Source: Hermodice carunculata
Taxonomy: Eukaryota > Annelida > Polychaeta > Eunicida > Amphinomidae
DNA length: 64,000 bases
Direction of reading: 5' to 3'
Assembly (NCBI GenBank): GCA_964020975.1
Contig: CAXHWN010002574.1
Span: 181,501-245,500, forward strand
This document shows, piece by piece, positions 10,101 through 21,444 of the stretch. The position numbers and the translations under genes were made by a program. The notes under the pieces are model-generated. The model was not told the DNA's origin and did no database searches. It was given only the letters and a program-made list of their open reading frames with translations. How positions within the stretch are numbered: position 1 is the first letter of the stretch; every line of letters begins with the position of its first letter.

Positions 10101-10870
10101 TAAAACCGAATTCATTCTCTGATAAATGTAGTAGAATTTTACAATAATTAGGACTGTTTTACAATTTGACCTTTTGAACTTTATAGAACCACGAGTTAGA
10201 TGTAAATTATGCTTGGCTGACTTACAGATGACTTACAATGGCATACTACATTTTTGGAATTCTAAATTATTACCCTAATAATTGACTTATTAGATGATTT
10301 GTGGGATTATATGCTTTCTTGAACATTTAAATGTCCTTTAAAAAATACTTCTGGAAACCAACTTGAAATGTGACTGCTATCCTTACAAATTTTGACTATT
10401 GTAATGCATTTTTGACGACGTTTTAATGATTTGAGACCTAATGTCACTTGCTTCTGACTGATGTTTAACATTTGAATTACAATGTACTTACTATATTTGG
10501 AAATTCAAACACTTTTCCTTTTTGAAATACTCTTAGTTTATCTCCTTTTAAACAACATCATGTCTTTAACTACATGCCTAAAACACATCGAATTATATAA
10601 TCATGTTGTTTAGATTCTTATTGATGGTCATTTTAGGCCTAGGGGGCTTTTCTGATGGATTGATGTTGGTGTTGGTGTCGCTTTGTGGACTTATATGGAT
10701 GATGATCATTGTTGAGATGGTGGTTGCAAGTAGTACCTTTTTAAATACTGAATTTTATTGACATTTTCAACAAGTTAAGAACCTACACTTACAAATTCTC
10801 TGATGTGCTGCAAATTTTGGTCCCTTTTCATAAATTGTATGGTCCTGTATATGCATGAATGATGCAAATG
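8880..10870 (+). other. Non-coding 3' region of the Penelope-like element
   Basis: AT-rich, no frame above about 60 codons. It holds three TAGGCCTA palindromes (9136, 9424, 10634) and a TC microsatellite. It is assigned to the element because it lies between the RT stop and the duplicated 3' terminal segment; part of it could instead be an independent insertion. No SECIS-like hairpin was evident by eye. Confidence 0.5.
10028..10097 (+). repeat. (TC)n microsatellite
   Basis: About 35 TC units with an initial CCTCCC imperfection. Confidence 0.98.
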
Positions 10871-11124
10871 TTCAAGCCAATTTACTGAAATAGGCCTATA
10901 ATTTCAAACAAAACTTTTTGCATTCTGTCATGTGAAAACTAGATAAAGTTTTTTCCCCCCTATGGACCTTTGCACTTACGTTTTGGTCTCTTTTGGGTAA
11001 ATACGAACTATAAATTTATATTTTTCAGCTATACATACCAAGGAACATTGCCTTTGGTCGGAATTGACTTGGATTTGTTTTGTTAGGACTACGGTTTGGA
11101 TATGGTAATGACACTGTCTAATTT
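10871..11124 (+). repeat. 3' terminal segment of the Penelope-like element
   Basis: About 250 bp with roughly 94% identity by eye (about 15 differences) to 36618-36870 in the same orientation. Both copies end at GACACTGTCTAATTT and then diverge, which marks a 3' integration boundary. Includes TAGGCCTA at 10891; the other copy has TAGGCTTA. Confidence 0.85.
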
Positions 11125-11125
11125 G

Positions 11126-11520
11126 TTACTTGCCTCTTCTTCTCCAAAGCCATGTCTCAGATTGTGCTGAAACTTGGTGGAAATGGTTCTTGTGAAAGAG
11201 TCACACAAGACTGTTCACCGGGTGGTGTTGCTGTGGATCCCTGATTTTTAACAAATTTTTCAATCCGGGAAGCTGTCGGTCAATGCATACATTCTTATTG
11301 ATAACCATGTAAGTCAATGGGGATTGCAATTGTAATTCACATTTTTGCCCTCTTCTCCAAAACTGGTTGCCAGGTTCACTTCAAACTTGGTGGAGCTGCG
11401 CCTCGGGTAGGTTTCTATCAAGTTTTTGGGAATGGTCACAGTTCAATGATTTTTTGCGTTTTATGAATTTTTGTGTTCGTTTTTGAGGGAAATCTTTGTA
11501 ACCGTATGGCACTGCAGGAG
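11126..11520 (+). repeat. AGCT-hairpin family repeat, internal and 3' part (right of the Penelope-like element)
   Basis: Contains CTCAGATTGTGCTGAAACTT, CATGTAAGTCAATGGGGA, CTTCTCCAAAACTGG, GTTCACTTCAAACTTGGTGG and GGTAGGTTTCTATCAAGTTT. The latter parts align with 5550-5650 and the first parts with the minus-strand copy at 19975-20225. No AGCT head is present, so it begins internally. Confidence 0.65.
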
Positions 11521-11524
11521 AATA

Positions 11525-12920
11525 TTTTTTTCATGGTTAAATGAATCAGATAATTAAATTAAATAATATCCTAAAATAAAGTTCCCCTAATGAAATCTGT
11601 AACTGGCAATGTCAAACTGCACATTCCAAAAAAAGCCCACCTGCATCCTGTTTCAGAACTTTAAATTCAACTGCATCATTCTGTTTTATTGTAACTCTTA
11701 TGTGGCTGGCAAATGCCTATCTTACTTTGAAGTTTCGTAATGAAAGTATGATACCTTGCGCTTCAACTTTCGATTTTTTCACACGGCACCAGCAAGAACC
11801 AGCTGGCAACAAGTTCTCAATTTTTACAAACCAGTCTCCCAACTTGGACTCGTAGTACACATAAGGACTGGTTATAACAATTGATATGCATAGTTGTATA
11901 AAAGCCGCCACACCCCTTGCTATTGCCAGAACTGAGACTTGCATGGAACATTAAAACAGCTACATGCTCTATATATCTAAAAAAATACCCCCAAAATAAA
12001 AAAAACATGTTAAAATGCTAGGTGTATATGTCCCTGGCACAGACAAGTTCTTTCAAGTTAAAAATGACCAAGTCACTTGCATTTAGACTGAACTCTGTGT
12101 TCGGAGCTGAGTCATGAGGGCACCGCTAGCGCTAAGCAGTCCTAGTATATCTTAATTAATGTGCCGTGAGCATCTTGAAGTTCTATTAGTATCCAACTGA
12201 AGTTTCCCATCCTTTTTTAATCAAAGCTTTGTTTTAGACAGTTTTTCAAATGAATGCACAGCCCGCCTCTCATGCTTGGACTTCAAAGGGCTGAGTTTTA
12301 GGTCAGCTGTAACGTTTTCCACAGCGTGTACCCTTTAAATGCCTCCTTGACAATGTCTGAATACCACTGCTGAACACAGTCACGAATATTGTCTTTAAGC
12401 ATTTGATTCGGGCTTGTAATGGCACCCCACATATAGACGTATATTGAACAGTGGGACCCTTAAGCTACCAACCTTCCTGTTCCCATTTCTGGACAAAAAG
12501 GAGTGGGCAGTGGACCTGTTTTCAATCAGTAGGAGTAGGATGTAGACATATGCCTGCTTGCCAAGTACCATTCTCACCAAAATACTTGGGAAGATAGGTG
12601 AGGAGGAAGAAGTAATACTTGGTGGTCTCGAAGGCCTTGGATAGTGGAAATAATAGAGGTCAGCGTGGACCTCCGAGGGCTCTTCCACACTGAAACACCC
12701 TGCCTTACCAACCAGCAACGTTAGTGTTCCAATCAAATCCAAAAGTTTTTCATCTTCATGCATGGCTGCTGTCACAAAAGTCTTTGTAGCTTCTGGCCAC
12801 AAGAGGGAAACTTTGGACCACTTCTTTAAAAGTGTAGGACACCAAGTGGTTCCATTTTGCTAAGTGGTGTCGGGCCCAGGATCCGAAGATACTTGGAGGA
12901 CCACCGTAAACGACATAGCC
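11525..12920. other. Unassigned stretch
   Basis: The longest frame is 135 codons on the minus strand (12395-12802) with no recognised motif. Base composition rises a little in GC from about 12.3 kb, so a decayed or unrecognised exon cannot be excluded. Confidence 0.35.
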
Positions 12921-14209
12921 CAGGGCCCGTATTCATAAAAATCTTATTCTTAGTTTGACAACTAAGTTCAAGAATCTTTCTGAGTAAGATTTCCTTGCTT
13001 TACTAAGAATCTTGCTTAGACCGTATTCATAAACGCCTAACTTAGCCAAGCAAATATACCACAGTGCCATAAGCATCTCTGTAAGTGACTCTTTGTGTCA
13101 CCGTAGATATTATCTACATTCATAGCGCACCGAGTACATGCTGATATGGTTAACTTGCGAGAAGCACTGAATGAAGCCATAGACATACCGGAAGTAAAGC
13201 CATAGTAATAACTGGGCTCATATGAATAAGCCTAGGCAGAGGAAAACGTATGCCAACTTTCGTATCCATCTAGTACTAATCTTAATCTAAGTTAGGCCTA
13301 GAGTGAAGCCTTCTGAAGCCGCGACAGTCTGTTTTACGTTAAAATTCCCGACTTTGTCACAAATGTAAGACGCTATGAGAAAAAATAACTTAGGCCTTTT
13401 TGACAAAATCTGAAGGACGTCTCCTTGCGTAATTCGTTTATCCTTCTTTTTAAGACCTCGTAATATCATGATATTGCCTATAAATTTACACAGAAATAGT
13501 TTCAAAATTGTAATTGAAATATATATATATATTTACTCAAAGGACCCATCACCTGGCTTACACTACTTGAGTTAATTTAATCGCTTGGCTTAGTAAGAAA
13601 AGCGATACTTAAATTGAGCTGCTTCTGTATTTTAATTAGAATTTTGAAAAGTTACCCTTTTTTCCAGGAACTTCACTTTCAGGAAAAAGTATGAAAGCGA
13701 CTGGATATACTTGCTACTGAAAGATCTACAACGTTATTATAAATGAACTTTTAAACCTGTTAATGTAGGCCTAGGCATATCATTTGTTTTCTTCCACCTG
13801 TACTTGTTTTCTTTCTTAACTCTTTCATTGCTGTAAGAGACTTTTTCACACTAATTCTCATATTTGAATCACTATAATCAATGGATATTCAAATTCCTCA
13901 TGCAAATGTCTTTCATTCAAACACAAACACGGCTAGCCTTAAAATAATAGACTTAGGACAAAGTTTGGTTCTGGTAAACAGGTATTCTTGGCGTGATCTG
14001 CACGCATTGCGTGGGAAGAACGCCGAGAAAAGCTGTTGACTCAAGCTTAAGCTTGGCATTGAAAGAGTTAATTAGGTATGACCATGTCATAATAATGTTG
14101 ATTCCCAGTAACAATATATATTAGCAGGTAAAGGTCACAAATACATATTTCCAGGAATTATTTGTCACTGACTCATATTTTCTTTGATTCATTTTATGTG
14201 GATTGAATC

Positions 14210-14466
14210 ATATATAACGGAATTTGATTTGTGGAGCCCAGTTTAGTGAAGTTTGAATCCCTGAAAATCCAAATGGTCCTCATGAAAATGCAGTCGCAAA
14301 TGCCAGGAAGAAGCATCTGAGAGCATCTATCTTTACAAATTTTCCGAGGAGGTCCCCCGGATCCCCCTCCCCCCAACTTCGTGCCTTGGACAATCGCATT
14401 CGGGCTTCGCCCTCAATTCGCTGACACCCCCCCCCCATATTGCAAAAAATCCTGGATCCACCCCTG
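14210..14466 (-). mobile_element. hAT-like non-autonomous fragment nested in the Harbinger-like element
   Basis: On the minus strand it starts with CAGGGGTGGATCCAGGA at 14466-14450, a typical hAT-type terminus. It continues with a G-run, GGCGAAGCCCGAATGCG and GATCCGGGGGACCTCC. This resembles widespread hAT MITEs that begin CAGGGGCGGATCCAGGA. The other end was not located, so the left limit is approximate. Confidence 0.55.
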
Positions 14467-15444
14467 CTTGCAAAAGTTAAGATTTTGTACTGTTTATACT
14501 GAAAAAATTATATTCGATTAGCAATGTTGAAAACTCTTGGTACCTAATATTACCCTTTAAATATTCCGTATAAATTAGCTAGAACTCGGATATATTTTGT
14601 GTCATAAACTTGGGTCTTTTTGGCGGAGTTCCTAGGGTAGGAGCATTTGCCATTAGATTTTTAGTGACAAAATGGTGGAACCTCCAAATGGAGCCTTATT
14701 TTGTCATAACCTGTGGGCTTTCGGGAGTTTAGTTCCCTGCACAATCAAATGATATCTTTTTGGAACCTCTGTGCTCACATAACTTTTAAATGGACCAGAC
14801 ATAGGCCTATTTAAGGCTTGTAAAATGCTCCTCTCGACGTTATGTTTCTTACACACTGATAGCTAAAATATATGCATCCATGGATTTCAGTATTAAAAAC
14901 GTCTGTGAGGTAGGGTGGAAAAAATAATGTACTGTTATGGGCATCTGAAAAAAAAGTGTACGATTTACTAAAATGCATAGTCCCCCCCCCCCTTAAGATT
15001 CTAATAGTTCGCCCTTTAGCTACTTTATAAAAGTAGATGTAAATCATAATGAATTAATAGGCCTATCCAAAACAAGATAAATTAGTATCCCAAATGAAAA
15101 GAAGAATGAATATTTTTTGAAGCATGTGTACTTTGTTTGTAGGCCTATTTGTTACGATATAACCGGTTATAACAGCAACCTTTTACCCATTTGTCATTTT
15201 ACTTCAACCTTCACCTTGACCTTGTAGTCAACATGATGGAGGCGCTGGACAATCCCACTGGAGCTCTAAAGTTCACTGTTTCGCTGCAAACTGTCAAATT
15301 TGTATAGTAGTGAATGAATTTAAAAGGCATAGGCCTACAGCCAGCAATAAAAATATGGTTGCATCATCGCTCATGACATCGTGATGGAAACTACTGTGTA
15401 CGCTTTAGGCCTACATCGCTCGTCCAGGGGCTCTACTCAGAACT

Positions 15445-15681
15445 TTACTTACTGACACGGTCTCTAGCCCGCCGCTGGCACAAGACCTGTGCTTGTACAG
15501 ACTGCAGTCTGCATTTAGGCCTATTCGGCAAGGCAAAGGCTTGAATGTTCAGGAAGCGATACCGACTTCGTATCTGCTCCCCGTTCAGACATTCAAATGG
15601 ATCCTCTCGATTCAGGAAAACCCTTTCACGGTGAATTATGTTATGATTTCGGGGCTGCACAAGATGTATGATAGTCGCCAT
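15445..15681 (-). pseudogene. Harbinger-like transposase, N-terminal fragment
   Basis: A 78-codon frame starts about 160 bp inside the right terminal repeat. The segment RERVFLNREDPFECLNGEQ, followed by IRSRYRF, matches the usual start of Harbinger transposases (basic stretch, NP-like turn, DDEE-like acidic stretch, then RYR/RFR and F before the helix-turn-helix). Similarity fades after about residue 50 and the frame stops at 78. The DDE catalytic part is not seen. The identification rests on this short motif and on the terminal repeats, so it is moderate. Confidence 0.5.
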
Positions 15682-15846
15682 TTTGTCTTTTTAAGACTGC
15701 TGAGACCCTTGCTTACATTTTCATCTTAAACTAAGACGAATCTTGCACTTAGATTTTTGATGAATACGGCTTACAGTTGACATTAAGTTTTGTGCTTAGA
15801 ATAAGTCAAATCTTGTGCTTAGTAAGTTTTATGAATACGGCCCCAG

Positions 15847-18800
15847 TTCTTACACAAACTCTTTTATCGTGGCTGAGAGGTGAGCACGATATCAGGAATC
15901 AAGAATTTTACATTTGACCATAATATACACATAAACATAAAATAATTACACAAAGGAATCAATACAAAATACATACAAAACAGTTAGCTGTATCAATACA
16001 ATGAAATATACAAATTATATAAGCCCATTCTCATGTGCACCACCCTAGAATTTTTATTAGAAAGTTATATGTATATATATGGAATAACATGATGAATAAA
16101 TTTATCAGCATATACAAGCACAGATCTATTAGAGTTACAACCACGTCAAATTTTGCATTGTAAAAGTTGTTTCATAGCTACCGAAAGTGCTATTTTGGCA
16201 TAATTTGAACATCTTTGTCAACTGTGGCAATGTACTTTCACTTAGTGTATGGGGGTATGGAATTTAGGATGCGTGCACTTTTATGTCTTGAACACTTTTG
16301 GGCAAAGGGGCGAGGTGTGTTGAGTTTCAATGAACACTTATATCTGGTATCATGTTATTAAATTTTGGATGTTGGTGTTATAAATTGACAAAAATAAGAA
16401 GGAACTATCTCGTTTTTAATTTTGTAGTAATATGTCAAAAGTTATAAGGTGTATACATCTTGATTTAAAAAAAAAATTGTGTGACTTAAAGAATGGATCG
16501 GTAGGAGCATTACATTGACAGTTGTATAATATATGTAATGCCTTTTTCGATTTTGACTAGCCTTTCTAGTTTGTGTACCCACAAGAGAAGCCTGTAATTG
16601 AATTTAGGTAATATCAATGAATTTTAAATAATCGATAGGATACGGGAGGGAAAACATTTTTAATCTTTTTGTTCTACCAATTATTTGTAAAGCTCTGCAT
16701 AATTTTTTTGGATATGATTATTCAAAGTCACATATTTATCTAAAGTGATACACAGAAAGTAAATTTCATTGACACATTAATTAGTGTTTCAATATTTGGG
16801 ATAGCAATGCATTTAAGGCTGCTTATATTTCTGCTTTTGCTCTACTCTTCACTGAAAATCCGAGTGAACAAGAACCATCCATGATCAAAAACTTTCAGTC
16901 ATTAAACAAGCCAGGTCGAAATCCAGAAGTTCAAAGTAGACAAAAAAACAACTTTATGACATTTCTGTATATCACTGAACGAATCTTATGACGAAAACAA
17001 GAGTATGCTTTTATGGTTAGCTATCAGAAAATGTTTTGTCACCTTAGCTCTGGTACATGTATTCATTGAAGTGGCACCTTTGTCAATTCTTAGTGGTGGT
17101 CAGAAGCAGATTAATCCCTTGTTTTTCCTTCATTTATATTTCTTATTAGCACGCATATGCATTCTGCAATTGGCAGTCATAGTCACCTTCAATCCATGAA
17201 AAAAAACGCTAACGTTTACAGGCAAAAGGTATTATGGCTCCACTATTCTAATATATCGTTGTGTGATTTATAATATACCACAGCGGTTTTCTCCATAGCA
17301 TGCTGACAACCACTGTGGTTACCAAACTCAATGATTCTCCCTAGCACTGCATACCTTGAGTCTCCTTATATATTTCTTGAATAGGATCAATGCGACATTG
17401 TATCTTCCTTGCTGACAAACAACTAAGTTAATAACTTTGGTAAGTAAAATATACTTTACAGATTTGTTTTTGACGCCATGCTACAAATTTACTACATCCA
17501 TCCCCTTTAACCATATAGAGAAGATATTTGGAATTACATATTTCGGTTTTTTCATTTTTGTCGTAATTTTCCTCTGTTTGATGCATTTGCAATTTGGTAC
17601 TTAATAATATCATGCCTACGCAAATATTCTATCTGCTTCTGAGTGCCACCAAGCACTGGTTACATGACTTATGTTCAACCTGACAGGCGTATCAAGAAAT
17701 GTACATGTGGACAAAGTGACACAATCTCTGCTGAATGATTGCACTTGCTACAATATTATCCATGATATTGCTACAGTCCTTGTAACGTGATCACCATGAT
17801 AGTCTTGCACTCAGCGTAGTTAGGCTTAAGGACATATGAGGCAATAAAGCAAGGTATATTATTATTTATTGGACTGACAGGTATGTTATAATACACAGAG
17901 TCCTACATGCAGTAATGAAAGTATGCATATACTGTTAGCGGTAGGATCCATCTCTATATAATGCTATGAATTGACTGAAGCATGACCTGTTTAATGAAGT
18001 AGAAGATAGAATCACCAAAGAGACATCCCTCTGAGGTTTGAAATAGCTCTGGCCAATGCTTCGGATTGACAAAAACCTGTGTAAAGGCATATCCATATAA
18101 ATTTGATGAAAACAAGGCTTGAAAATCAGTAAAGGATTAATAAAATACAACACATGAACGTTTGTCGAGGAAACACAAACAAAATTTGCAGCAATAACTA
18201 GTGTATACATCCGAATATAGTAGTAAGCATGATAGGTCCCACAAAAAGACTCAGCAATTGTTTGGACCATTAATTACAGAGATATCTTAAGTATCCTCAC
18301 CCTCCTGATATATGATAAACAGGAAGTTTAAAACAGCCTCTAGATTTATAATTGTAGAATGTGTCGGTATTGTGTTCAGCTGACTTTACTTGTACAAAAT
18401 AAGCTGTTCTGTTGGCTTTTGAATTCGGGCAAGGTCACATTCCTTGAAAACTATCATGCACATATGTCAAATTACTGCCTAAGGAGTCATATTCCTCGAG
18501 CAAATAGGTGCTGGTTAAAATAGTTTGCAAGTTGTCAGTAGATTTTATACAAGCAACCAAATGACATTGGGAATGAAGTCAATGATACTCAAATGCTGTG
18601 TGTATCCAAACCACGCAGTGGAACACCAGCATTGGAGTTCAGCTAAGTAACAAGTTACGAAGTTAAGAGTAAAATTCAGGAACTGGCCTGGCCCTGTAGC
18701 ATTGGTAGTCTGGGTCACCAGAAAATACTCCCCCCACCTAAAAATGGCAATAATAAGGATTATGAATGCGTCACCATATGAACAAACGTACTTGGGATGA

Positions 18801-19500
18801 AATCAAGGCATATCTCTTTAAAGTTTGAAGTTAAGCTGGCTTAGAATTAGAGAGAAGTCGAAAATAAGAATTATCATTGCATTTCCTAGACTTCTATTGT
18901 GATCAAAATAACGTATGCATCAACTGATCAGAAACCAAAGTTTGAACAAATGAATAAATAAAATAGATTATAAATAAATATCAGGGATCCACGGACCATC
19001 AGCTAGTGAGAAATTTTGATCGACTATTTCACAAGGAAAAAGCCCCTGTGCAGTTTTAAAGCAGTTAGCCAAAGTTGTAGTGATTGGTGGGTATTTGATA
19101 AACCAAAACTATAAATTGTGGAGGGGTGACAGGGAGTGAAAGACTGCACTTACAATAAGCTCACATCACTCACGAGTGCACGAATTAATTGTAATATGAA
19201 CAGAGTATTTGTGCTTCTGCTCCTTTCTAAGGCTTTGCCATGTGTCATACTCTGAAAATGCGAATCCAGTGTCGATAAATTCACCAGGTTTGTGGAGCTG
19301 TCCCAGAGAGTAGTCAGTCCTTGATCAATGGATGTCAAAAGTGACACAATATGAACAATAATCAGGTGATTACTTTTGACGATTGTACTTACTGCTGGGT
19401 AGGTAAGACGAAGCGCAACAAGTTTGGCACACCATGTGATGACATTTTATGATGGAACAACTGCATGCATGTCCAAAAGCTATGAAGTGGACCTGTTAGA
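15847..19500. other. Unassigned stretch
   Basis: AT-rich, with short frames only (longest 111 codons, minus, 17935-18270). Apart from the 16840-16960 segment listed separately I see no repeat, RNA or coding signal. Confidence 0.4.
16840..16960 (-). repeat. Segment related to the tandem-duplicated region at 53.0 kb
   Basis: About 90 bp (16850-16945) aligns with 53035-53130; both contain CCATCCATGATCAAA. On the minus strand both can be read around FDHGW followed by hydrophobic residues (FDHGWFLF here, FDHGWLLF at 53 kb). Stops interrupt the frame here. It may be a relic of a membrane-protein exon family or simply a dispersed repeat. Confidence 0.45.
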
Positions 19501-19502
19501 AG

Positions 19503-19727
19503 CTGAAAGGACTGAAACATGTGGCACACAAAAGTCGGGCCAAACTATCATATTGTCCTATGATCAGTTCAATTCACTGTTAGAAGTTCCAAGAGAAAAA
19601 AAAACGTTCATACGTGAATAAGTATAATGCTCTATTAATGAGGCCCAATAAAGGACCAAAACATGTGGAACAGAAAAGTCGGGGAAACTATTATATTATC
19701 CTGTGAGCAGTTTGATTCATGTACTTG
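19503..19727 (+). repeat. Near-tandem duplication of about 75 bp
   Basis: 19505-19580 (GGACTGAAACATGTGG then AAAAGTCGGGCCAAACTAT) is repeated at 19650-19727 (GGACCAAAACATGTGG then AAAAGTCGGGGAAACTAT), 147 bp further on. Both lie in small open frames with no recognised product. Confidence 0.75.
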
Positions 19728-19974
19728 GCTGTATGACCTTGGAATTGAGCTAAGGTTTACCCAATCCACCACCTTGGTCTGGCCTTTACTGGGGACCAGC
19801 ACCATAGGCCCAATCAGTCTCCCAGATCAAATAATAGTTATTGAACGAACAGTGAAATTTATGAAGGTGACTATGCCACAATGCGCATAAGGTCACTCAT
19901 GTACTGTCTAACACTTGCTAAAATGCAGGCCCACTCCACGTGTACCATCAAAGTTCCAGCTCAAATAATTCTCA

Positions 19975-20225
19975 AGCAAATGATCCAGTATGTATGACCT
20001 AAGGTCCCTCCCCACCAGGTTTGAAAAAAAGGCGGTGAACAGTTTTGGAGAAGTCCAGAGTGTAAAGTTCATCGCTGACCCCATGGACTTTCATAGCATG
20101 AAATGCACAGTATAACTATGTATTGGTAGGGTTAGTTTAAAACTTTCAGAAGCTATATTTTCATCAAGTTTCGGCACAATCTGAGTGACAGTTGTTTAAA
20201 AGTCGAAAATAATTTTTCCAAAAAT
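19975..20225 (-). repeat. AGCT-hairpin family repeat, internal part (minus strand)
   Basis: Read on the minus strand it has CTCAGATTGTGCCGAAACTT, CATGCTATGAAAGTCCATGG, CTTCTCCAAAACTG and a CAAACCTGGTGG block, in the same order as 11140-11400. Confidence 0.6.
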
Positions 20226-20815
20226 ACCCAAGTAAGACAATTGGTGCCATCTGTTCAATTATTTCTGATATTTTTACCTGGTGGTTTGGAATCTGTTAAA
20301 ATAATTTTCAGCAGACAGAATTTAACCCTCAAACATTTGAACTCGACAACAAAATCACAAAACACCAGTAACAATCTAAACATAGTAAAATACATGTGAT
20401 ATGAACCATGTAGCAGCCATCTTGAATAAAGGGTCCGCCATCTTGAATATATTGAATTTTTCTGTCTGCTAAAAAATATTTAAACAGATTTTTCGGTGAA
20501 CTATGAAATATGTTATGCATATTAGAAGGGGCATATTTTAACAAAACGGTATATAACTTCGATCGCGTTATGGTATACTGAGGACGTAAGAATAATGCCA
20601 AGTGTCCTCATTTCCTGACCTGCAGTTACAATGGACAGTAGGTTTAATTCCTAATTTAAATAAAGAGGAGTTCAACTGTCTGCTATGCAGGCAAGCGCCG
20701 ACATGGAAAATTGATGCAAATCTGCTTCCCAAGTTATAGTACAGAAACACATGATCCATATTCATTAATTCCAAACCCAACAATGACGGCAAAGAGATTT
20801 CAGACTTGCCAAAGC
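20226..20815. other. Unassigned stretch
   Basis: No supported feature. The 20400-20460 part has a short imperfect internal repeat (CAGCCATCTTGAAT / CCGCCATCTTGAAT). Confidence 0.4.
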
Positions 20816-20912
20816 ATCAACATTTCTTTTCCAATACCAATGTGAAGAAACAAATTTCACTCCTGACTTGAGACAGGCAGTCACCCATAAAAAGCAACTG
20901 GTGGTTTTACAC
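20816..20912 (+). repeat. Dispersed short repeat, copy 1 of 3
   Basis: Shares CAATGTGAAGAAACAAATT, then CTCCTGACTTGAGACAG and CAGTCACCCATAAAAAG, with 30540-30635 and 38476-38550. All copies have the same orientation. Family unknown. Confidence 0.75.
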
Positions 20913-21110
20913 CTGTCCGCTCAACCTTAGAAATATTCATCATGAACTGCAGACACTAGTTCTTTTTCCAAAATGTATAGGCCTAACCACCCAAAACACA
21001 AATTTCCTTTCTTCTGCCAAAAATAAAAAGAGACCCGTTAGGCCTATCACCTTTTAGTTCTCCCGACTTGTCAGTCAGCTAAGTTTGAAGTAAAAGAGTA
21101 AAGTCGGCCT

Positions 21111-21440
21111 TCATCTCTGGGAAAAATTACGGGTTGAGAAGGAATATTTTGAAGTTAAACTTTTAATTGTGCTAGGGTTGGAGAATCCCGTATATGAGGT
21201 GGAAGGGTATTCCACAGTCGAAGGAAAGAATGATTTGCTGCAGAGATATGTTTTTTTTGTAAATCGAGGAAAGTCGGGTGATTGCCATGTGATATATGTT
21301 GGTATTTCTGAATTTGGATTTCCTTGAATTATCGATTGAAGGGTATTTGAGACTGGATTGTTTACTATCTTCAACATTTGTGTCAATTTGCCATTTTCTC
21401 TCCATTTAGCAAAGGTTTGCCATCCAAGTTCTTCGTACAC
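21111..21440 (-). pseudogene. LINE ORF2 C-terminal fragment (Jockey/CR1-type)
   Basis: A 109-codon frame on the minus strand matches the C-terminal region of many invertebrate non-LTR retrotransposon ORF2 proteins. It reads ELGWQTFAKWRENGKLTQML, then KIVNN, the spacer, and FTKKTYLCSKSFFPST followed by a degraded W-N-L-P equivalent. The same landmarks occur in the LINE at 46.6-49 kb (DLGWLDVSSRVEQ, HMFKIVRG). Only the end of the protein is present, as expected for a 5'-truncated insertion. A second frame at 21172-21405 overlaps it and is a shadow. Confidence 0.75.
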
Positions 21441-21444
21441 TTTG

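Larger units (their letters stand above)
5850..11124 (+). mobile_element. Penelope-like retroelement with N-terminal GIY-YIG endonuclease (Naiad type)
   Basis: The order is GIY-YIG endonuclease, linker, reverse transcriptase, then about 2.2 kb of non-coding 3' sequence. Canonical Penelope-like elements place the endonuclease after the RT. The permuted order is the hallmark of the Naiad/Chlamys clade described by Craig, Yushenova, Rodriguez and Arkhipova (2021). The 3' end is placed at 11124 because the last 250 bp recur as a separate copy at 36618-36870, ending at the same base. The 5' end is uncertain; the AGCT-hairpin repeat ends near 5842 and similar repeat sequence resumes at 11126, consistent with insertion into that repeat or with terminal rearrangement. 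I found no clear pseudo-LTR. Only one frame break is apparent in the coding part, so the copy is fairly young. Confidence 0.85.
12921..15846 (-). mobile_element. PIF/Harbinger-like DNA transposon with complex terminal inverted repeats, degenerate
   Basis: The left end reads GGGCCCGTATTCATAAA from about 12923. The right end is its reverse complement, ending ATGAATACGGCCC at about 15843. Each end contains a second GTATTCAT motif further in (left 13023; right, reversed, 15760), with CTTAG-rich sequence between, so the terminal repeats are bipartite and about 100-130 bp long. Just inside the right end a minus-strand frame resembles the N-terminus of a Harbinger transposase. The rest of the transposase is not legible, and an hAT-like fragment sits in the middle. 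The target duplication is unclear: CCCAG occurs at both outer borders but overlaps the terminal bases, and TWA, expected for Harbinger, is not seen. Confidence 0.6.

Noticed and set aside
8880-11124. SECIS element or selenocysteine use in the Penelope-like element
   Set aside because: Some Naiads encode selenoproteins, but this RT frame has no in-frame UGA and I saw no SECIS-like fold in the 3' region.
12395-12802. 135-codon minus-strand frame
   Set aside because: No recognisable domain, and the sequence looks like chance coding in a slightly GC-richer patch.
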